DNA from: a virus | Direction: 5' to 3' (one strand) | DNA: 64,000 bases | Virus record (IMG/VR): IMGVR_UViG_3300044730_000222 | Location: 37,846-101,845 of that record | Part shown: positions 7,808 to 14,592 of the stretch, one piece after another | Layout of the letters: each line of letters begins with the position of its first letter | How positions within the stretch are numbered: the stretch's first letter is position 1 | Made by a program: the position numbers and the translations under genes | Notes under the pieces: generated by a model | Database searches by the model: none | What the model was told of the DNA's origin: nothing | What the model saw: only the letters and a program-made list of their open reading frames with translations

Positions 7808-8158
7808 CTAATATCTAAAAATTCCTACTTCAACATTTTTTAGTTCTGCTTCAGCAACCAATTTTGATATAGGCTGTTTTGGCTTACTTAAGAATGCAAA
7901 GTAATTTATGTATTCCATATTCTTACTAATCCAAGAAGGAGGAACTTTGTAGTTTTTTATTTTCATTCCACGGGCCTTCATACCACGTTCAGAAAGATTA
8001 CAAAATTCTAAAACCATAGAATTAATTTTTACTGGGCCAGCAGAATAAATATTTAGTTCTTTGTCTTCGCTATTCATGCTAGACATCGCTACACCCATAG
8101 CACGTAAAAATACATTATAGTCACTAAAATCACTAGTGCCTTGAACTGCTACTATCAT
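7808..8158 (-). CDS. hypothetical protein, possibly SLOG/Rossmann-like
   Basis: A 116-residue protein beginning MIVAVQGTSDFSDYNVFLRA, with a later LNIYSAGPVKINSMV strand-turn-helix. The GTS and SAGP turns after predicted strands are reminiscent of SLOG nucleotide-binding domains, but no diagnostic motif is certain. The start follows AAGGGGG. Function unknown. Confidence 0.55.
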   Translation of the reverse strand: MIVAVQGTSDFSDYNVFLRAMGVAMSSMNSEDKELNIYSAGPVKINSMVLEFCNLSERGMKARGMKIKNYKVPPSWISKNMEYINYFAFLSKPKQPISKLVAEAELKNVEVGIFRY

Positions 8159-8161
8159 TCT

Positions 8162-8542
8162 CTACCCCCTTTTTAAATTATCCAATACAAACATCATTTT
8201 GTCAACATCTTGTTGAGACATTTTTGATGTATCAACTGGCTCAGCATTAGCAAAATCTGGAGAATCTTTTATTAGTTCTGCAGTATAAAAAATATTATCT
8301 GCTACCCAATATGCTCTGTCTTCAATTACTACTACCTTTATTGAATTTTTTCTTGCATGTTTTTTCAATTGAGAATCTGGCTTTTCTTCCATCTTCTCTG
8401 GAACATATCTTCTTAAAAGATTGTGCATATCGCTCTGACTATGCATAACACTTTTTGCAGATATCTTACTTTTTTGATTAACTATAACAATTATAGCAAA
8501 GGACACTATAAAAGTCAATATGATTGACCATAAATAGTCCAT
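8162..8542 (-). CDS. membrane-anchored hypothetical protein
   Basis: A 126-residue protein with one N-terminal transmembrane helix (LWSIILTFIVSFAIIVIV, residues 4-21) and a charged cytoplasmic part of about 100 residues. The latter includes a basic segment (KKHARKNSIKVVVIEDRAYW) and a C-terminal helix (QQDVDKMMFVLDNL). No family recognised. Confidence 0.55.
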   Translation of the reverse strand: MDYLWSIILTFIVSFAIIVIVNQKSKISAKSVMHSQSDMHNLLRRYVPEKMEEKPDSQLKKHARKNSIKVVVIEDRAYWVADNIFYTAELIKDSPDFANAEPVDTSKMSQQDVDKMMFVLDNLKRG

Positions 8543-8552
8543 TTATTTCCTA

Positions 8553-8723
8553 CTACTCAGATTTTGTTTTTGTTGTTTTAATTGCTGGAACTGGCGCAGC
8601 CTGATTAATGATTAGTTTGTTTAACTTCAATTGAAGTTGTAAAACTTGAAATTCTAGATCAGATGCTTTTTGTTTGTAGAAGTTAACTAATTGTTTAACT
8701 TCATCAATACCTAAGTCTTCCAT
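8553..8723 (-). CDS. small coiled-coil protein
   Basis: A 56-residue protein starting at an ATG preceded by AAAGGGGG. Residues 8-40 form one continuous amphipathic helix rich in Leu and Gln (EVKQLVNFYKQKA; DLEFQVLQLQLKLNKL), followed by a Pro/Lys/Thr tail. Probably an oligomerising helical peptide; function unknown. Confidence 0.6.
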   Translation of the reverse strand: MEDLGIDEVKQLVNFYKQKASDLEFQVLQLQLKLNKLIINQAAPVPAIKTTKTKSE

Positions 8724-8726
8724 TGC

Positions 8727-9137
8727 CTACCCCCTTTTTGTGCTAAATGCAGAACCCTCCCAGGTCTTTTCCGCTTTGCGCTTTTCACGCTCTACGATTG
8801 CACGAGACCAAGAAAATCCTGCGTCTCCACCCCAAGCATCCCACATAATCCTACCATTTGAAGGATTACTATTATTATAGAAGTCTTTTCCCTTTTTGTC
8901 AACTTCATGACGAGAAAAGAAAGAAAACATTCTTTTTACAGTAGATAATGACATTGATCTACCAGCAACAATATCTGTGGCACGACCCCAACCAACTGGG
9001 GTTCCAGCACCAGTTGCCTTGCCCTCTTCTTTCCAGCGAAGGGCACGTCGTGCTGCTGATTTCATACCAGATGTAGGGGTATATGTTTCTGCTTTATGAA
9101 CATCTGATGGTTGTACTACCTTTGTTCTACTTTCCAT
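8727..9137 (-). CDS. conserved phage protein with SAARRAL and FFSRHEVDKK motifs
   Basis: A 136-residue protein with TPTSGMKSAARRALRWKEEG, a middle SLSTVKRMFSFFSRHEVDKK and a C-terminal MWDAWGGDAGFSWSRAIVE. This combination recurs in phages and is sometimes attached to head-maturation proteins, but I know of no tested function. The ATG at 9137 follows GGGGAG at about 7 bases and is preferred to upstream in-frame starts at 9161 (TTG) or 9152 (ATG). Confidence 0.65.
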   Translation of the reverse strand: MESRTKVVQPSDVHKAETYTPTSGMKSAARRALRWKEEGKATGAGTPVGWGRATDIVAGRSMSLSTVKRMFSFFSRHEVDKKGKDFYNNSNPSNGRIMWDAWGGDAGFSWSRAIVEREKRKAEKTWEGSAFSTKRG

Positions 9138-9264
9138 TTTTTTTCTCCCCATATTTTCCAAGAACTGCTTTTAAAGTTCCATCTTTACGAAGTCTAACAA
9201 TCATGCCGTCTTTAATTTGCACGGTATTAAAACCATCATGTCTTTTAAATTTTCCAGATGACAT
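9127..9264 (-). CDS. small basic hypothetical protein
   Basis: A 45-residue basic protein (GKFKRHDGF; MIVRLRKDGTLKAVLG) with a likely beta-hairpin. Its ATG overlaps the previous stop by one base (TAATG) and its end overlaps the following gene. Too short for standard gene callers, but the tight fit between neighbours supports it. Confidence 0.5.
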   Translation of the reverse strand: MSSGKFKRHDGFNTVQIKDGMIVRLRKDGTLKAVLGKYGEKKNGK

Positions 9265-10088
9265 TATTTTTTAAATGGATTAGGATCTAAAAATGATCCG
9301 CTCCAAAGACCTTTCGTTGTTTCACCTTCTTGAGACTTGTATGTTCCTCCACGACGTTTATATTCTTGCACTACCCATCCATTAGCAACTGCTGAAGGAT
9401 AAACGTCAAACTTATCTTTTGCTTCTTGTACAATTCGTGCATAAAGTCTTGGATTTGAGGGAGTGCTTCCACCTCTACGTGGCTGAATCATTTCTCCATA
9501 GTTAGGCTTTTTAGCCTTATCAAGTTCCTCATTAATCATTCTGCGTCTTGCCTCTTCAATCTCATCATCTTCGTCTTCCATTTCTCTTTCAGAATTTGCA
9601 TCTTGGTATGGGGCATTTGCAAGTGTTTTTTTATCAATATTAGATTTCATTGTTTCTTCTGCATCCATTTCGTGCTCCTTAATATCTATTTTTTGTGCAT
9701 CTGCATACATCATGCCAATACTATATGCAGTTGGTTCCCATTCGCCATCTTCTTCTTCATAAATTCTTACAGACATAGCAGGATTTTCTGGTGGCATAGA
9801 AACAAGAGCATATTCAGATCCAGGAGTTCCAAGAGTTCCACCTTCAGTCATGATATGTTCAATCATTCCATGAATAAGACCTTCTGTTGTAGCACCCATA
9901 ACAAAATCACCCTCTTTAAGAGTGTGCATAGTTTTGCCTATATTGCCCTCAGATTGGTTTATAGCGTAGATCTGTGCTGCTGCCTGTGTACGAGTATCAT
10001 GACAGCCCATTACCTCATTGGTACCCACCTTTAAAGCAGGGTAGCCAGAACAACCGTATGAACCCTTAGCACCTACACGATATGGCAT
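9264..10088 (-). CDS. conserved phage protein, two-part
   Basis: A 274-residue protein. The N-terminus (residues 1-50) has CSGYPALKVGTNEVMGCHDT with two cysteines and an AAAQIYAINQSE helix. A middle acidic region follows. The C-terminus (NPRLYARIVQEAKDKFDVYP, SAVANGWVVQEYKRRGGTY) is a helical module often found next to phage head proteins. The acidic linker suggests two domains joined flexibly. A TATAAT lies six bases upstream of the ATG, so the mRNA is probably leaderless. Confidence 0.6.
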   Translation of the reverse strand: MPYRVGAKGSYGCSGYPALKVGTNEVMGCHDTRTQAAAQIYAINQSEGNIGKTMHTLKEGDFVMGATTEGLIHGMIEHIMTEGGTLGTPGSEYALVSMPPENPAMSVRIYEEEDGEWEPTAYSIGMMYADAQKIDIKEHEMDAEETMKSNIDKKTLANAPYQDANSEREMEDEDDEIEEARRRMINEELDKAKKPNYGEMIQPRRGGSTPSNPRLYARIVQEAKDKFDVYPSAVANGWVVQEYKRRGGTYKSQEGETTKGLWSGSFLDPNPFKK

Positions 10089-10094
10089 ACTCTG

Positions 10095-10103
10095 ATTATA
10101 TCA
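10095..10103 (-). promoter_or_regulatory. extended -10 promoter, leaderless
   Basis: TGATATAAT on the minus strand. Six bases separate TATAAT from the ATG at 10088, so transcription should start at or next to the A of the start codon. No clear -35. Confidence 0.65.
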
Positions 10104-10466
10104 GAGTTCTTGGCTTTTAAGCAGCCTCTTTATTTCCTCTATAGACCACTGATCTTCTTTAGATAGTTTAGATATTTCTTCAAGATCATGGGATTTTGGA
10201 GCAAGCCTAACGATGGGGGTATCAGACATAAGATCTATGTCAAGAAATCCTTTTTCCCATAACCCCATAAGTTTATTGTTAACATCATTAAGATGTTCAT
10301 GATATAGTTCTGGCATTATTTCTTGTATTTTAGGGGTAAATGAGTATAAGAATTCCCCAGTATTTTTATCTATGCCAGATACCTGTAGGCCACCATTTAA
10401 AAGTAAATAGTCAATTGCTGTTTGCTCATCAGGAATTTCTTTTTTATCCCATGAATCAGACATCAT
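10101..10466 (-). CDS. hypothetical protein, paralogue of the gene at 23347
   Basis: About 121 residues. The segment LLLNGGLQVSGIDKNTGEFL, followed by YSFTPKIQEIMPELY, aligns with a segment of the protein at 23347-23583, marking a two-member family in this phage. The C-terminus is helical and charged. The start is placed at the ATG at 10466, 8 bases after GGGGGAG. It overlaps the thioredoxin stop. No function known. Confidence 0.55.
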   Translation of the reverse strand: MMSDSWDKKEIPDEQTAIDYLLLNGGLQVSGIDKNTGEFLYSFTPKIQEIMPELYHEHLNDVNNKLMGLWEKGFLDIDLMSDTPIVRLAPKSHDLEEISKLSKEDQWSIEEIKRLLKSQEL

Positions 10467-10734
10467 GTTCAGCACTCCCCCTATGTCCTATAAAAATTTC
10501 TAAATCTTCTCTAGTTTGTGAACCAATTATTCTTTTTACTTCTATACCGTTTTCAAACAAAACAAAGGTTGGAACAGACTGAACTGTAAATGTTTTAACT
10601 AAATCAGGATTGTCATCAACATCTATTATTTGAAAACGAGCAGTTGTTTGTTCAGTATTTAACTCTTCAACAATTGGGCGTGTCTTTCTACAAGGCTGAC
10701 ACCAGTCAGCGGTAAAGTAGTAAACTGTTTTCAT
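10456..10734 (-). CDS. thioredoxin-like protein
   Basis: A 92-residue thioredoxin fold. It has the active site WCQPC (C12, C15) after strand VYYFTADW, FQIIDVDDNPDLVKTFTVQS, and the cis-proline loop SVPTFVLFENG. Slightly shorter than cellular thioredoxins. It would keep phage ribonucleotide reductase or other enzymes reduced; a class II RNR is encoded at the right edge, so that pairing is plausible. The start overlaps the nuclease stop by 4 bases. Confidence 0.9.
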   Translation of the reverse strand: MKTVYYFTADWCQPCRKTRPIVEELNTEQTTARFQIIDVDDNPDLVKTFTVQSVPTFVLFENGIEVKRIIGSQTREDLEIFIGHRGSAEHDV

Positions 10735-11138
10735 TTTCCAGACTTTTTTCTCTGTGCTGCTAAGGCAGAAAAATCTTTAACCTTGGTTTCTCCCATGTAT
10801 CCCCAAGCATATCCATCATTGATCATCATGTCGTTAAGAGATACGGTGTCTCCATTTATATATACCCAGCCCAAAATGCGACCATACTTTTCAGAAGAAT
10901 CCATCTTTTCAGTTTTAATTACAATAGACTTGGCATCTTTAAGATGTTTCTTTAAATACTCTTTTGATTCAATTCCCAAACTTTTTTCAAATTTGTCTTT
11001 GGTGCGAGATTCTGGAGTGTCTATTCCAGCCATACGAACACGCTGCTCAAAAAGAATATTAAAACCAAGATCAATTACAACATCAATGGTATCTCCATCA
11101 ACTACTGCCCTTACTTCTCTAACGTAGTATTGATACAT
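10731..11138 (-). CDS. thermonuclease (SNase) family nuclease
   Basis: A 135-residue staphylococcal-nuclease-like protein. VVDGDTIDVVIDLG carries the calcium-binding aspartate, VRMAGIDTPESR carries the catalytic Arg and Glu, and KYGRILGWVYING the second catalytic Arg. No signal peptide, so it acts inside the cell, perhaps degrading host nucleic acid. Its ATG touches the DUF7455 stop. Confidence 0.85.
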   Translation of the reverse strand: MYQYYVREVRAVVDGDTIDVVIDLGFNILFEQRVRMAGIDTPESRTKDKFEKSLGIESKEYLKKHLKDAKSIVIKTEKMDSSEKYGRILGWVYINGDTVSLNDMMINDGYAWGYMGETKVKDFSALAAQRKKSGK

Positions 11139-11401
11139 TAATTGTGACTTCCTATCAATTTATTCTCTATCAAACGATCACGCTCATCTACAACTTCTAA
11201 CATAAAAGCCATCATCTTGGTATAGGCATCTGGATTATTCATAATCTTTTCATAGTGATGCCCACAGAACATTAGGTCGCCAGTAGAGCCTTTAACCTGA
11301 ACATATGCTTGTGCTCCGCAACTATCACATCTATCAATAGCCTTAAGCACATATTCTTTTTTAGTTTCCTTAGAAAACTGATCTAGTATTTGGCTACTCA
11401 T
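11138..11401 (-). CDS. DUF7455-like zinc protein
   Basis: An 87-residue protein with DRCDSCGAQAYVQV and LMFCGHHYEKI. The CDxC...FCGHH arrangement matches DUF7455, a short metal-binding family widespread in Actinobacteria and often near sigma-factor genes. Function unknown, but it strengthens the actinobacterial host call. A TATAAT six bases upstream of the ATG implies a leaderless mRNA. Confidence 0.75.
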   Translation of the reverse strand: MSSQILDQFSKETKKEYVLKAIDRCDSCGAQAYVQVKGSTGDLMFCGHHYEKIMNNPDAYTKMMAFMLEVVDERDRLIENKLIGSHN

Positions 11402-11407
11402 TCTTAT

Positions 11408-11413
11408 ATTATA
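11408..11413 (-). promoter_or_regulatory. -10 promoter, leaderless (DUF7455 gene)
   Basis: Perfect TATAAT on the minus strand with six bases between it and the ATG at 11401. The bases before it are GAG, not TGn. Confidence 0.6.
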
Positions 11414-11425
11414 CTCCTAGTTTGA

Positions 11426-12130
11426 TTATTCATAATTTTTTTTCTCCCAAAACATTTTTTTATAAGCATCAATAAATACACTTTTTAATCTTCTAAAGGA
11501 TCTGTCTAAATTAGCCACTCCAAACTCTGATTTCCAAGAATCCCTTTTTATTGGAATAACCTGTGCAATTGGGGTTCCTTTTGGTATTACACCATTAAAA
11601 TTTGAATCAGACAAAAAGAATGGAAACTCTATTGCTAAATCATATGAATCTGTATCAACAATTCCAGGAAGTATTACCATTTTATTATCATGATGCATTG
11701 GTGGAATAAAAAGTGAAGAGTATCCAGGTGGTGTTTTAACTACCCATAAATTGTTAAATTTTGCAATTTTTAAATTTTCATTAAAACTTGTACTTGGATA
11801 GTTTGGAATCTGTACTGTATCATGAAAAGTAATAGTTGGTTGATCTACTGGAGCCATACCCCATTTATAAAACGGTATGCCCTCAACAAATGTAATCTCT
11901 ATATCGCAATATGTTTTTATTAAATAGCCAGAACTCATAGAGTCTAAAAACGGTATGCATTTTTTAACTGACAGATTATTGACTTTTCCATAGTCATTTA
12001 TTGTAGGATATTTAGAATCTATATATGGCTTAACATCCTTATACCATTCTGGTATCATAGTTTTTGCTGGTACAGGCTTAATATCATCAAAAGCATCAAA
12101 GTCACAATAAAATTTTATGATTTTATCCAT
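11426..12130 (-). CDS. DUF6065-like family protein, paralogue 2
   Basis: A 234-residue homologue of the protein at 6243-6944: PEWYKDVKPY, KKCIPFLDSMSSGYLIKTYC, KTPPGYSSLFIPPMHHDN, GIVDTD, and PKGTPIAQVIPIKRDSW are in the same order. The ATG at 12130 is chosen because it starts one base after the FmdB-like stop and has a GGAAAT site; the frame could extend upstream into that gene. Function unknown. The retained GIVDTD and PIKRxSW suggest a conserved binding site. Confidence 0.6.
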   Translation of the reverse strand: MDKIIKFYCDFDAFDDIKPVPAKTMIPEWYKDVKPYIDSKYPTINDYGKVNNLSVKKCIPFLDSMSSGYLIKTYCDIEITFVEGIPFYKWGMAPVDQPTITFHDTVQIPNYPSTSFNENLKIAKFNNLWVVKTPPGYSSLFIPPMHHDNKMVILPGIVDTDSYDLAIEFPFFLSDSNFNGVIPKGTPIAQVIPIKRDSWKSEFGVANLDRSFRRLKSVFIDAYKKMFWEKKNYE

Positions 12131-12131
12131 A

Positions 12132-12305
12132 TTATTTCCTATTATCCGTTCTATAAAAACCGCTGCCATTAAAAATTGCTGGAGTAGCATTCCAAACCCT
12201 CTGCATTAATTGAGAGCAACATGTCGGCCCTCTATCTTCTCCAAATTCTTTGCGAAACTCTATTACGGTTCCACATAAAATACATTTATAGTCATAAACT
12301 GGCAT
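12132..12305 (-). CDS. FmdB-like zinc-ribbon protein
   Basis: A 57-residue protein beginning MPVYDYKCILCGTVIEF, the typical opening of FmdB-type putative regulatory zinc ribbons. PTCCSQLMQRVWNATPAIF and GSGFYRTD follow, also typical. The knuckles are C8/C11 and C29/C30, so the second is CC rather than CxxC. A TATACT six bases upstream of the ATG points to leaderless expression. It directly precedes DUF6065-like paralogue 2. Confidence 0.8.
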   Translation of the reverse strand: MPVYDYKCILCGTVIEFRKEFGEDRGPTCCSQLMQRVWNATPAIFNGSGFYRTDNRK

Positions 12306-12311
12306 ATATCA

Positions 12312-12317
12312 AGTATA
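12312..12317 (-). promoter_or_regulatory. -10 promoter, leaderless (FmdB-like gene)
   Basis: TATACT on the minus strand, six bases from the ATG at 12305. It lies just inside the 3' edge region of the HNH gene. Confidence 0.5.
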
Positions 12318-12319
12318 TC

Positions 12320-12595
12320 CTATGCGGTTCTCATTGTCAATCTAGTATATGTGCGTATTCTGTGGCAATTGGCACATACCACCTCACACTTTTTAATCTC
12401 TTTCATAATTGCCTTCCAAGAAAATCCATCGTGAATCATTCTAGAGACATTGTATTTTTTGTCTCTTATGTGATCAAAATCTAATACTATGTGATTTTTT
12501 TCTCCGCAGTCTACGCATCCACTTGCTATCTTTATTTCAGCAAGTTTCTTTTTATACTGCTGTTTATTATAGTGTGCTAGTTCTTTTTCAGTCAT
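12320..12595 (-). CDS. HNH endonuclease
   Basis: A 91-residue HNH nuclease: zinc knuckle SGCVDCGEKN, the catalytic LDFDHIRDKK (D-H), and CEVVCANCHRIRTYTR (second knuckle plus final H). It is free-standing and probably a homing-type or packaging-associated nuclease. The ATG at 12595 is chosen because the -10 TATAAT lies only nine bases upstream. A longer frame to 12634 would contain the promoter. It lies immediately downstream of the structured RNA candidate. Confidence 0.85.
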   Translation of the reverse strand: MTEKELAHYNKQQYKKKLAEIKIASGCVDCGEKNHIVLDFDHIRDKKYNVSRMIHDGFSWKAIMKEIKKCEVVCANCHRIRTYTRLTMRTA

Positions 12596-12604
12596 AGCAA
12601 TTAC

Positions 12605-12613
12605 ATTATAGCA
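12605..12613 (-). promoter_or_regulatory. extended -10 promoter for HNH gene
   Basis: TGCTATAAT on the minus strand, nine bases from the HNH ATG. The expected leader is 2-3 bases. No -35 match; the upstream 17 bases end in the 3' arm of the RNA candidate. Confidence 0.6.
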
Positions 12614-12626
12614 AAGATTATTTGAG

Positions 12627-12702
12627 CCCCGCATAGGAATTCAAGCACGAAGGCCGAATTTAAGGAAAAGGTAACTAGTCCATCCCAAGGCCTATGCGGG
12701 GA
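12627..12702 (-). ncRNA. structured RNA candidate, about 75 nt
   Basis: Perfect 11-bp arms (12691-12701 and 12627-12637, CCCCGCATAGG/CCTATGCGGGG) close a 53-base interior. On the minus strand the interior can form two hairpins: one using GGGA-TGG with CC-TTTTCC around ACTAGTTA, and one AATTCGGC(CTTCGT)GCTTGAATT with one bulge. Several pairs are G-U on the minus strand and would be A/C mismatches on the plus strand, which favours a minus-strand RNA. A TATAAT lies so that transcription would begin right at the first stem base. No known RNA family is recognised. No protein frame fits the interval between hsp20 and the HNH gene. Confidence 0.55.
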
Positions 12703-12707
12703 CTTCT

Positions 12708-12713
12708 ATTATA
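12708..12713 (-). promoter_or_regulatory. -10 element for structured RNA candidate
   Basis: TATAAT on the minus strand just downstream of the hsp20 coding end. The start would fall near 12701-12702, the base of the 11-bp stem. TTGCTA occurs upstream but only 13 bases away, so no proper -35. Confidence 0.5.
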
Positions 12714-12718
12714 CTCTT

Positions 12719-13150
12719 TTACTTTTTAGCAACTTTAATAGCAATTTCCTTTGGCTTTTTTTCCTCTGGAACAATGCGATCAATGTCAATGTGAAGCATT
12801 CCATCTTTCATCTCTGCTCCAGTTACTTCCATATATTCACCAAGAGCAAATGTGCGGGTAAACTTGCGTGTTGCAATACCCTTATGAATTGCTTCTCCTT
12901 CAGTTTCTGTAGTGATTTCTCCCTTAACCACAAGAGTTCCATCTTCAACAGTTACTTTTACATCATCTTTTGTGAAGCCAGCAACCGCTACAGACAACTT
13001 AAAGGTATCTTCATCTACCTTAATTAAATCATAAGGTGGATAAGATTGACGTGTTGCGGTATTGTGTACATGATTAAAGCGGTTCAATTCACGATTGAAA
13101 CCAATAAAAAAAGGATCTTTAAAAAGATCCAGGGTATACGAACTTACCAT
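12719..13150 (-). CDS. Hsp20 small heat-shock protein
   Basis: A 143-residue alpha-crystallin-domain protein. It has the N-terminal arm (DPFFIGFNRE), the domain from YDLIKVDEDTFKLSVAVAGF, DDVKVTVEDGTLVVKGE, the signature GAEMKDGMLHIDI, and a C-terminal IAIKV anchor (I-x-I). It acts as an ATP-independent chaperone. The ATG at 13150 follows AAAAGGAG. A longer frame upstream is rejected because it would include the promoter at 13208. Small Hsp20 genes recur in aquatic phages, probably protecting capsid or host proteins. Confidence 0.9.
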   Translation of the reverse strand: MVSSYTLDLFKDPFFIGFNRELNRFNHVHNTATRQSYPPYDLIKVDEDTFKLSVAVAGFTKDDVKVTVEDGTLVVKGEITTETEGEAIHKGIATRKFTRTFALGEYMEVTGAEMKDGMLHIDIDRIVPEEKKPKEIAIKVAKK

Positions 13151-13180
13151 TTTATTCTCCTTTTCAGCGAGTTTGTATGC

Positions 13181-13201
13181 GTACCCCCATTTGGCGGGTA
13201 C
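13181..13201 (-). promoter_or_regulatory. 5'-UTR inverted repeat of hsp20
   Basis: GTACCC-N9-GGGTAC, placed directly after the -10 so that the predicted transcript begins with the stem. It could be an operator, a 5' stabilising hairpin or a thermosensor. It does not match the CIRCE or HAIR consensus. Confidence 0.45.
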
Positions 13202-13207
13202 AAAATA

Positions 13208-13237
13208 ATTATAGCATATCCTTAGCCAAATACGCAA
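13208..13237 (-). promoter_or_regulatory. hsp20 promoter
   Basis: Extended -10 TGCTATAAT (13208-13216) with TTGCGT 18 bases upstream of the TATAAT. The leader would be about 50 bases and contains the inverted repeat at 13181-13201. Confidence 0.6.
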
Positions 13238-13574
13238 TAGCCCTATTAAGTCTATCTATGCTATCTTGAAATACTCCAAGACCTCTATTACAATTATGGC
13301 ATAAATGTCCTCTAAAACTATCTTTGATATGGTCATGATCTACTACCCAAACACTAGCATTTCCACCAGTACCTTTTAATTCTTCTTCATTTTTTAAACA
13401 AATAGGACATACATATCCTTCTGGTGGATAACCATGTAATTTTTTAAGAATATCTCTTTCTTTAGATAATTTATTTGCACAAGACTTACATTCAGGTCTT
13501 AAATATTTACCACCTGAAGATGGAGAAAATTGAGAATCATCTAAACTTGTTTTACATTTACTGCAAGTCTTCAC
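13209..13574 (-). CDS. endonuclease VII-like HNH nuclease
   Basis: A 121-residue protein. An N-terminal zinc ribbon (TCSKCKTSLDD, CKSCANKL) is followed by the recombination endonuclease VII core: YVCPICLKNEE, WVVDHDHIKDSFRGHLCHNC (catalytic DHDH and the second Cys pair) and NRGLGVFQDSIDRLNRAIAY. T4 gp49 resolves branched DNA before packaging. The GTG start lies three bases after the tRNA-Thr acceptor sequence AGGAGG, apparently its ribosome binding site. Its 3' end overlaps the hsp20 promoter. Confidence 0.85.
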   Translation of the reverse strand: MKTCSKCKTSLDDSQFSPSSGGKYLRPECKSCANKLSKERDILKKLHGYPPEGYVCPICLKNEEELKGTGGNASVWVVDHDHIKDSFRGHLCHNCNRGLGVFQDSIDRLNRAIAYLAKDML

Positions 13575-13575
13575 G

Positions 13576-13647
13576 AGCCTCCTATAGGATTTGAACCTAT
13601 GACAACCCGCTTACAAGGCGGGTACTCTACCCCTGAGTTAAGGAGGC
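13576..13647 (-). tRNA. tRNA-Thr (TGT)
   Basis: Complete cloverleaf: acceptor GCCTCCT/AGGAGGC, D-arm ACTC/GAGT, anticodon stem CCCGC/GCGGG with loop CTTGTAA (anticodon TGT), and T-arm ATAGG-TTCAAAT-CCTAT. No encoded CCA. Confidence 0.95.
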
Positions 13648-13651
13648 AAAG

Positions 13652-13722
13652 AGCGGATAGCGAGAATTGAACTCGCACATTAACCTTGGCAAGGTTACGA
13701 ACTACCACTATGCAATATCCGC
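13652..13722 (-). tRNA. tRNA-Gly (GCC)
   Basis: Acceptor GCGGATA/TATCCGC, anticodon stem TAACC/GGTTA with loop TTGCCAA (anticodon GCC), and T-arm GCGAG-TTCAATT-CTCGC. The D-stem pairs poorly (GCAT against TTCG region), but the other arms are perfect. No encoded CCA. It is four bases upstream of tRNA-Thr, so both probably come from one transcript. Confidence 0.88.
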
Positions 13723-13741
13723 CTTAGCCTACAAAAATAGA

Positions 13742-14584
13742 CTAATTGTTTACATCTACAAACAAATTAGTTGTAAATGATTCTAACGATGCAGGCTTAG
13801 CAACAGACTTTAGATAATTATAAGTATCAGAGAAGTTACCCTTATAATTCTTAGCCCAATAAGCAGCAAGTGCTGATGTAGCAGCAGAAGTTCCCATTGA
13901 TCCGTTTACTGTGCCAAGGGCAAAGAAGTCCACTTCAGCAGATCTATTTGCATACCGCTCAACATTGCCACGAACCCCCACAGAACTAACGGCAATTGCT
14001 TCCGCAACACAGGAAGGGTAGTCAATCCTTGAATAATCATAACGATTGCCAGTTGCAAACAATGAACCTACGCCCATATTTTGTAGATTTACAATGGCAT
14101 TTCTCAATGCTGGATTTACTGGACAGTAATTGCCTTTGGTAGAAAACTTTGTTTCTCCCACTGCTGCAGATACTGCAACAATATTGAACTTAGTCTTATT
14201 CTTTGCTACCCACTCCAAAGCCTGACGAACTGTGCTATTTACATTTACTCCATTACGCATGACATTTCCACGATTATCTTGTGGGAAAATACGAATAAAC
14301 ACAATGTTCATATTTGGATTTACCGACTGTGCAATTTGTACCATCTTAGTGCCATGCTCAAAACCCTTTGTTGCTGGCATATGTGCAGATCCTGGACCTT
14401 CCATATATGACTGCTTATTTGGGCAACGCTTTTCTTCCATAAGGCAAACCTCATAGAAAACACTTACCTGTGTTGTATCAATTGCTGTATCAATAATTGC
14501 AATTGCTGGTTTTTCATTTGCTGATACCGCTGGTAAAAATGCAGCGATAAATAGCATTGTTAATAGCCCCACTATTTTTTTCAT
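13742..14584 (-). CDS. secreted subtilisin-like serine protease (S8)
   Basis: A 280-residue subtilase with an N-terminal signal peptide (KKIVGLLTMLFIAAFLPAVS, cleavage near A22). Catalytic triad: D32 in AIIDTAID, H77 in GFEHGTK and S233 in GSMGTSAA; the oxyanion Asn is N180 in FATGN. Two cysteine pairs suit an exported protein. There is no propeptide-sized insert between signal and catalytic domain, which is unusual for S8 enzymes. Export by the host could serve lysis, receptor removal or nutrient release; the role is unknown. Confidence 0.85.
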   Translation of the reverse strand: MKKIVGLLTMLFIAAFLPAVSANEKPAIAIIDTAIDTTQVSVFYEVCLMEEKRCPNKQSYMEGPGSAHMPATKGFEHGTKMVQIAQSVNPNMNIVFIRIFPQDNRGNVMRNGVNVNSTVRQALEWVAKNKTKFNIVAVSAAVGETKFSTKGNYCPVNPALRNAIVNLQNMGVGSLFATGNRYDYSRIDYPSCVAEAIAVSSVGVRGNVERYANRSAEVDFFALGTVNGSMGTSAATSALAAYWAKNYKGNFSDTYNYLKSVAKPASLESFTTNLFVDVNN

Positions 14585-14592
14585 TGCTCTCC

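Noticed and set aside
12627-12702. HEARO/IsrB-type RNA linked to the downstream HNH gene
   Set aside because: HEARO RNAs are longer and pair with IsrB-type proteins containing RuvC parts; the HNH protein here is a simple 91-residue nuclease, so only adjacency is shared.
12627-12702. Simple rho-independent terminator for hsp20
   Set aside because: The 53-base interior is too long and ordered, there is no U-run after the stem, and a -10 precedes it.
13151-13237. Longer Hsp20 start at 13237
   Set aside because: The added residues do not match Hsp20, and the segment contains the promoter and the leader hairpin.
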